Source: Chrysochromulina tobinii (Eukaryota > Haptophyta > Prymnesiales > Chrysochromulinaceae). From it: 15,132 bases of DNA. The stretch lies in NCBI GenBank assembly GCA_001275005.1, contig JWZX01001905.1, positions 1 to 15,132 on the forward strand. Direction: 5' to 3'. Positions within the stretch are counted from its first letter, which is position 1; each line of letters opens with the position of its first letter. The position numbers and the translations under genes were made by a program. The notes below the pieces were generated by a model. It ran no database searches, had not been told where the DNA came from, and saw nothing but the letters and a program-made list of their open reading frames with translations. Positions 1-5,257 of this stretch are shown here, in pieces.

Positions 1-105
1 CTCACATGCAAGGCGTCTGGACGCATCATCCGAAAGCCAGACTTGCGAGCGGCGTTGCCCTAGCGTTGCCCGTCCTCGTCGAAAAAAGCTCAACGAGCAG
101 CCGTG

Positions 106-134
106 GCTTCGTCTTATGTGTGCCCAGACGAAGC
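106..134. repeat. 9-bp perfect inverted repeat, 11-nt loop
   Basis: The arms gcttcgtct (106-114) and agacgaagc (126-134) are exact reverse complements around an 11-nt loop. It could form a hairpin in RNA or single-stranded DNA. No gene can be assigned to it. Confidence 0.7.
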
Positions 135-265
135 TCTAGGGTCACATTAAGCCGTTGGATGAAGAGGGGAGCACCAAGTGGCGGCGCTCTCGATCTCGGC
201 ATCACGCAGTTCTTCGCGTGGCCATGCGCGCGAAAGTGAGAAACGCTTCCAGGACACCTCCTTTT

Positions 266-348
266 GGGTTACAAACGTCGCCGTGTGAACGCGAAGAACC
301 GGAAGCAGCTTCCCATTCGATTGCCGTAGAGTTCATCGTTTGTAACCC
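266..348. repeat. 12-bp perfect inverted repeat, 59-nt spacer
   Basis: The arms gggttacaaacg (266-277) and cgtttgtaaccc (337-348) are exact reverse complements. A smaller palindrome (301-313) sits inside the spacer. The layout suggests a remnant of a small foldback or MITE-like element, but no target-site duplication was identified. Confidence 0.7.
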
Positions 349-362
349 TCGGGGTCACCTAA

Positions 363-387
363 TTCACACCTAATGTATAGGTGTGAA
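363..387. repeat. 10-bp perfect inverted repeat, 5-nt loop
   Basis: The arms ttcacaccta (363-372) and taggtgtgaa (378-387) are exact reverse complements around a 5-nt loop. It begins only 14 nt after the 266-348 inverted repeat ends. It could be a hairpin or a dyad binding site for a dimeric protein. Confidence 0.75.
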
Positions 388-787
388 CGTACGGACACCT
401 CAATTTCACAGCCTCGCTACACATATTGGGAGCGCCACCCAGGGTTCGGACGATGACGTCCGGTTGAAAAGTGAACTCTGTATAAAGTCTATACCATTTG
501 GTAACTTCTAACCGTGCGTGATTAAACGGATCTAGTTTCTAGAGCACACACGTTCATGAAGATGACAAGATGATAGATGTCGAACTGTCGCGTGCTGACA
601 GCCGCGGCACCACAGCAATGTTGGGGCGCGCATGGTGAGAAATGATGGATTTGAGCCATGCTGTCATGGCGATTATGAGCTCGCAACTCCGCGTGTCGTC
701 GACGTTGGCATCAATAACTTGGCGCTGTACGCGATTGCGCGTCCCGGCGGCGAAGACGAGGTGGCGTGAGTCACAGAGTCAAGTCCT

Positions 788-1732
788 TCATTCAGACCCA
801 TCGCCTAGGACCGACCTGCCTCTTCTTGTGAGGTCTCTTGTGAGGTCGGTCCAGTTGCCGCTATAAGGTTCCGTCGTGGTGGGGCTCGTGTTGAGGTTCA
901 TTATCAGGACGGTGCCAGTCACAATAGTCCACAATGCGATGAGGACGAGGATGCCATTCCAGTGCTCGAGCGAGTGACCACACAGTTGTGGCCGCTTCAG
1001 GTGCAGCCCGATGACCAGAAGCAGCGTCGAGGTGCCCTGCAACATGAGGAGCGGCCCGGCGAAACTCCAGAAGCCCGCCGGCACGTTTGCGACGCCGCCA
1101 CTCGCAGTGCATATGGCCAGCCCTAACAGGGTAGCGCCCAGGGCGGTAGTGAAAGCGGAGGAGACGAGGAGGGAAAGCGCAGCAGCGGAGCGCTTGGGCC
1201 ACGTGTCAGTCTTCTCCTGAGGCTTTTCTCTCCTGGGCTCGTACTGCAGAGACTTGGTGCATACTGCGCAGCGACTTGTCTGGTGGGTCAGCATGAGCGA
1301 CTCGAGGCAATTCGGATGGACACGCAGCCATTTGCAATCGCACACATTCATGAGCATGCCACCGTCATCCCCGAGGCATACGAAGCACGCTCCGGAGCAT
1401 GGTGGAGCTCTTGGCCAGAGGCCGGAAACATCAATGTCCACCTTAGCTGTGCTCTTGCTTCCCTTGTGTTTCAAAATCTTCTCGAACTCTGATGCCCCAT
1501 GGACTGTTGCGCCGTGAACTGCCGTGTCCTTGCGCCGAACCACGAGGTGTGCAGGGAGACACGTGATGTCCAGGGAAGGTGGTGTCCTGGGAACCGCGAT
1601 TGTCAGGTCAGCGCATGCAAGCTCCCTCGGAGCGTCAATTAGCTCCACCGGTGTCTGCTCGTCCGGCGGAAGGAAAGTGATCGACGGCATCGGCATCTCC
1701 CTGGAGGGCAATTCCGCTCCATCACCCAGCAT
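788..1732 (-). CDS. RING-CH (MARCH-type) membrane E3 ubiquitin ligase
   Basis: This is a 314-residue protein with a C4HC3 RING-CH zinc finger followed by three hydrophobic spans, the arrangement of MARCH-type ligases that ubiquitinate membrane proteins from the cytosolic face. Zinc ligands are C116, C119, C131, C133, H139, C142, C155 and C158. Membrane spans lie at about 182-207, 219-245 and 258-280. The N-terminal ~115 residues are Pro-rich and unrecognised. The C133-to-H139 gap is five residues, two fewer than the usual seven. The start is the first in-frame ATG, with A at -3. The frame runs 17 codons further upstream only to a TTG next to a TAG stop, so an upstream exon is the only way to lengthen it. 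Many MARCH proteins have two spans; three is less typical. RING-CH assignment is strong; the substrate is unknown. Confidence 0.82.
   Translation of the reverse strand: MLGDGAELPSREMPMPSITFLPPDEQTPVELIDAPRELACADLTIAVPRTPPSLDITCLPAHLVVRRKDTAVHGATVHGASEFEKILKHKGSKSTAKVDIDVSGLWPRAPPCSGACFVCLGDDGGMLMNVCDCKWLRVHPNCLESLMLTHQTSRCAVCTKSLQYEPRREKPQEKTDTWPKRSAAALSLLVSSAFTTALGATLLGLAICTASGGVANVPAGFWSFAGPLLMLQGTSTLLLVIGLHLKRPQLCGHSLEHWNGILVLIALWTIVTGTVLIMNLNTSPTTTEPYSGNWTDLTRDLTRRGRSVLGDGSE
808..852 (-). repeat. 10-bp inverted repeat inside the 3' end of the RING-CH gene
   Basis: The arms ggaccgacct (808-817) and aggtcggtcc (843-852) are exact reverse complements with a 25-nt loop, and lie in the last 22 codons of the coding sequence. 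The loop also carries a direct repeat, cttgtgaggtc at 828-835 and 838-848 approximately, which encodes the repeated Asp-Leu-Thr-Arg pair. It could be a stem-loop near the mRNA 3' end. Confidence 0.65.
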
Positions 1733-2062
1733 CTTCGGCTCGGTTTTATGATTCGGTGGCACCGGGTTTGACGAAACGCTCAACTATGAAAGACGTTCAT
1801 TCGTCGGGCCGCAAGGACAGTACTCCACCCTCCTCCACCCCTCCCGACACCTCGACGACCCTTTTCCGTAGGCGGGTGAGTGTCATCATACCTGATGGCC
1901 GGTCTACAGCCGTATATTCCGGTATAAAAATCGCCGTTACTTAGTTACTACCGCCTGTACGAGTACGTGCGAATGTGATTGTAGTAGTGATTGGGTCCGG
2001 AGGTCCCCAGATGCAACCCTTGTTTCCAGTACCGCAGTAGACCCACACGGCCGCGCCACATT
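1733..2062. other. Intergenic: 5' flank of RING-CH gene, 3' flank of glycosyltransferase-like gene
   Basis: No gene is supported. The RING-CH gene promoter (minus strand) should lie here, but I see no convincing TATA element on that strand. A plus-strand TATA-like tataaaa at 1922-1928 has no plus-strand gene to serve. A minus-strand frame at 1941-2159 contains several cysteines but starts at TTG and overlaps the glycosyltransferase-like gene's end, so it is not called. Confidence 0.5.
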
Positions 2063-2116
2063 CAGAGCACAGAGGCCGAGGGGCCCGAACCTGCGTGACC
2101 CGACCTCTGTGCTCTG
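2063..2116 (-). repeat. 13-bp stem-loop directly after the glycosyltransferase-like stop codon
   Basis: The arms cagagcacagagg (2063-2075) and cctctgtgctctg (2104-2116) are exact reverse complements around a 28-nt loop. On the minus strand the stem starts at the base immediately after the TGA of the gene at 2117-3970. Such a stem in the 3' UTR could affect mRNA stability, localisation or termination. Function is inferred from position only. Confidence 0.75.
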
Positions 2117-3970
2117 TCAATTCCACTGCCCAAGCTCGGGAGCCGACAGCCGCGCGCAATCGGGCTCCTCGACGCTCACATCGAGCCCAAAGCGCTGCTT
2201 GATCGCGCTATCAAAGCCGCCGCTGCTCGGGGTTGGCCACGAGCCACTCGGCAGCTTGTGAAAGAGCTTGCGCATGACCGTTCTCCACTTGGCGCGCATG
2301 ATGGGCGCCATCTCGGCCGAGTGGCGGCGCATCTTGGCAGCGATGGCAGCGAAGTCGGCACTGGCGAGCTTGGCGGCGAGGTCGTCGGCCGACTCGAAAT
2401 ACTGCACGTGCGGGTACACGTAGTAATCGCTGAGCCGCAGCCAATGCTCCAGAGCTGCGCGGTCCTGCAGCGAGTTTGGATCGGGGGTGCTCGGCTTCAG
2501 GAGGGGGGAGGGTGTACGCTTCCAATAGATGCGTTCGGACATGATGTGACTCTGTTGCTCCCAGCGCACGAGCAGCGCGAGCGACGGCACAAAGATGGGA
2601 ATCCCCATCCGGTACAGCTCGAAGAAGGTCATGGTGGACTTCGTGTAAGGCACCACGATCACTGCCGGATGAGAGGCGAGCTGCGTGTACTCGTAGCCGC
2701 CGCCCGCCGCATTCCCGGGGTACGCCTCCTCGATCGAGGACACGTAGAGCCCCGGATGCCCCTTGGCCGCCTTGCGCAAGTCCCGCAGCAGCTTGCGGCC
2801 GAGCTCATGGTGGCTACGCGCCACGAGAACCGGCTGGCCAGGAACGGGCCGGTAGCGCGCCGTAATGTAATTCGCAAGGGTGGGAAGGTAGAGGGGGCGT
2901 ACACCGGTGAAGTGCTCGACGTACGCCTGGTCGTACCGGTTGTTGGCTGCGAGCACGGCGCGCGGCGCCTTGCTCATCGCCACGATCGTCTGCAGCCACT
3001 CTCGCCACCGCGTAGGGTTCTCGCGCGCAAGCTCCAAGTTGGCGGTGACAATGAGGAGGATGGACTTGTTGAACGGGAGCCACACCTCACAAAGCGCCGC
3101 CGGGTGAGAGCAGACGACGCTGTCCGTGCTCAGCATCATCTCGGAGCCGCGCAGCGCCTCGAAGGCCGCGCGGCGCAGCGCGTGCGGCTGCGGGCACAGA
3201 GTAAACGCCGAATCCTTCGTCAGCGGTGCGAGCTCGCGGGCTTGAGCGCACGTCTGGCGCCGGCCACACGCGCCGCTGAGCGACTTCTCAACAAAGGTCT
3301 GGCCGAGCTCCGTCAGTGTATGGCCTACGTCTTGCGCTGTCGCAATGTGATAGTCGACCGAGAGCCATCGGTATCGGCGGCGAGGGCCACCTGATTCGGC
3401 GGTGGCTGCGGTGGCTAGGGCTCTGACATCGTGATTGGCTTCGACTGCCTCCTCCTCCTCCTCCTCAATGTGCTCCTGGATCGCCGCCAGCATCTTAGCC
3501 GCGCGCTCGTCGGCCGGCATCGTGTCGCTGCCGGTGTCGCTCACGGCAGCTGCCTCCTCACCCTCGCTGACCGCATTGTCGAGCGACTTGGCCAAAGCGG
3601 AGGCCTCCTCGTCGGTCGTCTCGGACTCCTCAAAGTCGTCCTCATCGACGGGCTGAGCTGTTGCAATGCCCTCCCAGCTGCTGCCGCCGCTGCTCGCGCC
3701 GCTTGGGCGACCGGGCGGCTGCCAAGACGAGCGACCGAGACAACGCGATAGCCGGCCGTGCATGACACCGCGCGTGGGCAGGTGGTGCAGCACGCACTCT
3801 GCAAGTGCATGTGAGTCGACACTCTGGCGCAGGATGAGCGTGCGGGACTGCTCGGAGCAGCTGCAGTGCGCGGCGCCGGTTGGCGGTCCGGCAGACCGGC
3901 CGTGCATGTAGGCGACTATGTAAATCAACGCAGCGCTCCCAATGAAGAGCACGGAGGAGGATGCCCTCAT
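2117..3970 (-). CDS. Type II membrane glycosyltransferase-like protein (exostosin/GT-B-like)
   Basis: The protein has 617 residues. A single N-terminal hydrophobic span (about 6-22) after a short basic start fits a Golgi type II anchor. Residues ~108-180 form an acidic stem region. A globular domain occupies ~195-570. Its best signature is at ~425-465, where a stretch with HPAVIVVPY is followed by FFELYRMGIPIFVPS. This resembles the nucleotide-sugar-binding end of exostosin-type and other GT-B transferases, where a conserved Glu precedes a Gly-Ile-Pro turn. Upstream the frame stays open 69 codons through a minisatellite, but only a GTG is available there. The ATG at 3970 has G at -3 and places the anchor at the N-terminus. 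The family is inferred; donor and acceptor sugars are unknown. Confidence 0.6.
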   Translation of the reverse strand: MRASSSVLFIGSAALIYIVAYMHGRSAGPPTGAAHCSCSEQSRTLILRQSVDSHALAECVLHHLPTRGVMHGRLSRCLGRSSWQPPGRPSGASSGGSSWEGIATAQPVDEDDFEESETTDEEASALAKSLDNAVSEGEEAAAVSDTGSDTMPADERAAKMLAAIQEHIEEEEEEAVEANHDVRALATAATAESGGPRRRYRWLSVDYHIATAQDVGHTLTELGQTFVEKSLSGACGRRQTCAQARELAPLTKDSAFTLCPQPHALRRAAFEALRGSEMMLSTDSVVCSHPAALCEVWLPFNKSILLIVTANLELARENPTRWREWLQTIVAMSKAPRAVLAANNRYDQAYVEHFTGVRPLYLPTLANYITARYRPVPGQPVLVARSHHELGRKLLRDLRKAAKGHPGLYVSSIEEAYPGNAAGGGYEYTQLASHPAVIVVPYTKSTMTFFELYRMGIPIFVPSLALLVRWEQQSHIMSERIYWKRTPSPLLKPSTPDPNSLQDRAALEHWLRLSDYYVYPHVQYFESADDLAAKLASADFAAIAAKMRRHSAEMAPIMRAKWRTVMRKLFHKLPSGSWPTPSSGGFDSAIKQRFGLDVSVEEPDCARLSAPELGQWN

Positions 3971-3979
3971 GACGTGTCC

Positions 3980-4124
3980 CCGGTATGTACCGGTAAAAAG
4001 ACACCGGTACCGGTAAAAAGATACCGGGGGGAGCCGGGACTCACACCGGTACCGGTAAAAAGACACCGGGGGAGCCGGGACACTAAGGACCTCGGAAAAA
4101 GACACCGGGGGAGCCGGGACACAC
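3980..4124. repeat. 39-43 bp GC-rich minisatellite upstream of the glycosyltransferase-like gene
   Basis: About three tandem units are present, with gacaccgggggagccgggac starting at 4062 and 4101 (39 bp apart) and a degenerate copy starting at 4019 (43 bp apart). Most units also hold an accggtaccggtaaaaa block, and caccggtaccggtaa recurs at 4002-4016, 4044-4058 and, outside the array, 4234-4248. The array begins about 10 bp upstream of the minus-strand ATG, so it probably lies in the 5' UTR or core promoter. Confidence 0.8.
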
Positions 4125-4453
4125 AGTACAAGCGCCCACTCCCATCCACCACTGCTGCGACGCGAGCACTCGAGCACATTCGATAGGCTTGATCCGGACG
4201 GACGTTGATCTGTAGTTTATACCCGGTACCCGGCACCGGTACCGGTAATGTACCGGGTATTGCCTTGACTTGACATCTTTTCGTTCACATTCACACCCCA
4301 GTGAGAAAGCACAACGACACATATTCACATCACGCACAGCGCCCACTGCGGCGCTCTATAGAACTGTGTGCTTCATAGCGTCCTGATTTGGGCGGCGGCC
4401 GCGGACTTGCGACCACAGGAATCGCGGGATACTGTTGACGTCTGCTCCAACGA
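4125..4453. promoter_or_regulatory. Divergent intergenic region between glycosyltransferase-like and GNAT genes
   Basis: The minus-strand gene at 2117-3970 and the plus-strand GNAT gene at 4454 diverge, so both promoters should lie between 3971 and 4453. Apart from the minisatellite, a palindrome-rich patch at 4220-4258 carries overlapping accggt and ggtacc words. No TATA box is evident. No other gene is seen. Confidence 0.4.
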
Positions 4454-5047
4454 ATGAAGCCCGTGCGGCTCCAGCGCTGCTCGCGCCTGCAGGCGCTGAG
4501 CTTGCTGCTGCTCAATCACGCGACCTTCCCTCCGCGCGAGCAGCAACGGCTGCCACCAGCTATTGCGCGTCTACCAATTGTGAGGCTCATGACCGACATG
4601 TGGTCTCTCCAAACGCGTCTACAACTCAACCACGTCATCGTGGCGTCGCGAAGCCCATTTAGGGTGCTCGGCTCAGTGGAGATACACACCACTGAGTACC
4701 TGCGAAAACGCGCTGGGAATATTACCGATGAGCAGGCAGCCAATCTCCAGCCATACCTGTGCTCCATGGCAGTGCGTGAGGACGAGCGCGGCAAGGGGCT
4801 CGCTCGACTATTGGTCGAGGCTGCCGTGGAGGTGGCCCGAACAACCGCGCCGCCGGGACAGTGGTTGATGCTGCAAGTCGAGTCGCGCAACATCGCCGCC
4901 TTCGAGCTCTACCAATCGTGCGGCTTTGTGCTCCTGAGCGACCCGCGCTGTGAGATCCTCTTGATGCGGCAGCGCTTGCGCGATCCCGTGCCCGCTCCGG
5001 CCATGGAGCCCAGCGAACAGGAAGCGGTGTGGCTAGACGCAGGGTAG
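4454..5047 (+). CDS. GNAT-family N-acetyltransferase
   Basis: This is a 197-residue protein with the acetyl-CoA-binding core of the GNAT superfamily. Motif A is at ~101-128: strand YLCSMAV, then the pyrophosphate loop RGKGLA (112-117, matching R-x-x-G-x-G/A), then an amphipathic helix. Motif B is at ~142-158 with N146 and ELYQSCGF, the usual N...A..lYe..GF pattern. The first ~40 residues are basic and hydrophobic and could be an organelle-targeting peptide. The start is the first ATG after an in-frame TGA at 4436-4438. It ends at a TAG, so TAG acts as a normal stop here. The substrate could be a protein N-terminus, a lysine or a small amine; the sequence does not say. Confidence 0.85.
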   Translation: MKPVRLQRCSRLQALSLLLLNHATFPPREQQRLPPAIARLPIVRLMTDMWSLQTRLQLNHVIVASRSPFRVLGSVEIHTTEYLRKRAGNITDEQAANLQPYLCSMAVREDERGKGLARLLVEAAVEVARTTAPPGQWLMLQVESRNIAAFELYQSCGFVLLSDPRCEILLMRQRLRDPVPAPAMEPSEQEAVWLDAG

Positions 5048-5143
5048 CGACGGTTTCAAGATCGTACACGTGCGCGCAATGCCGATCACCGTCAGCCGCC
5101 GCGCGCGCCGCAGTCACACGACCGCACGTCCGGTCCGTAAGGA

Positions 5144-5194
5144 TGGCTAGCCACAATGAGGGCGAGCTGAAGTTTGGGGAAGAAAAAGAAAAGG
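5144..5194 (+). other. Possible short first exon of the FHA gene
   Basis: An ATG at 5144 in good context (A at -3, G at +4) opens 17 codons ending at AAG, followed by a GTCAGC donor-like site at 5195. A pyrimidine-rich acceptor, tcctcctcgcag, ends at 5359. Joining the two keeps phase 0 and enters the FHA gene frame at a GPDWSQ segment. This would replace the N-terminus that starts at the weak-context ATG at 5258. The model rests on sequence inspection only. Confidence 0.35.
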
Positions 5195-5257
5195 TCAGCT
5201 CGGTGCGGACTCGGCGCGTTCTTCCCCGGGACGTCAACGACCGAACGCGGGGCCTTC

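Larger units (their letters stand above)
1..787. other. Non-coding interval rich in inverted repeats
   Basis: I see no credible gene here. The short reading frames are basic or low-information and none resembles a known family. The stretch does contain several perfect inverted repeats (listed separately), a 13-base palindrome at 301-313 (arms ggaagc and gcttcc around one base), a 5-bp stem tctag/ctaga at 531-543, and a direct repeat ggacacctc at 252-260 and 393-401. It lies downstream of the minus-strand RING-CH gene, so part may be that gene's 3' flank. A degenerate non-autonomous transposable element is possible, but I could not define element ends or a target-site duplication. Confidence 0.5.

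Noticed and set aside
788-1732. Viral origin of the RING-CH gene (some large DNA viruses carry similar ligases)
   Set aside because: The neighbours are cellular (complex I assembly, FHA, RhoGAP/PDZ), and intergenic gaps are long. Nothing viral is seen.
1733-1783. 17-codon N-terminal extension of the RING-CH gene
   Set aside because: It starts at TTG directly after a TAG stop. The first in-frame ATG is at 1732.
1922-1928. Plus-strand TATA box
   Set aside because: No plus-strand gene follows before the minus-strand glycosyltransferase-like gene, so it has nothing to serve.
1941-2159. Small minus-strand frame with CSECG and a second Cys pair, zinc-ribbon-like
   Set aside because: TTG start, overlaps the end of the glycosyltransferase-like gene, and most of it is the 13-bp stem-loop and its surroundings. 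Cys spacing matches no family I know.
2258-3394. Long plus-strand reading frame opposite the glycosyltransferase-like gene
   Set aside because: Arg/His-rich with no domain. The minus strand has the membrane anchor and transferase-like motifs, so this is a codon-bias shadow.
3971-4177. N-terminal extension of the glycosyltransferase-like gene through the minisatellite
   Set aside because: It has only a GTG start and encodes repeat-derived residues. The ATG at 3970 places a membrane anchor at the N-terminus as expected.
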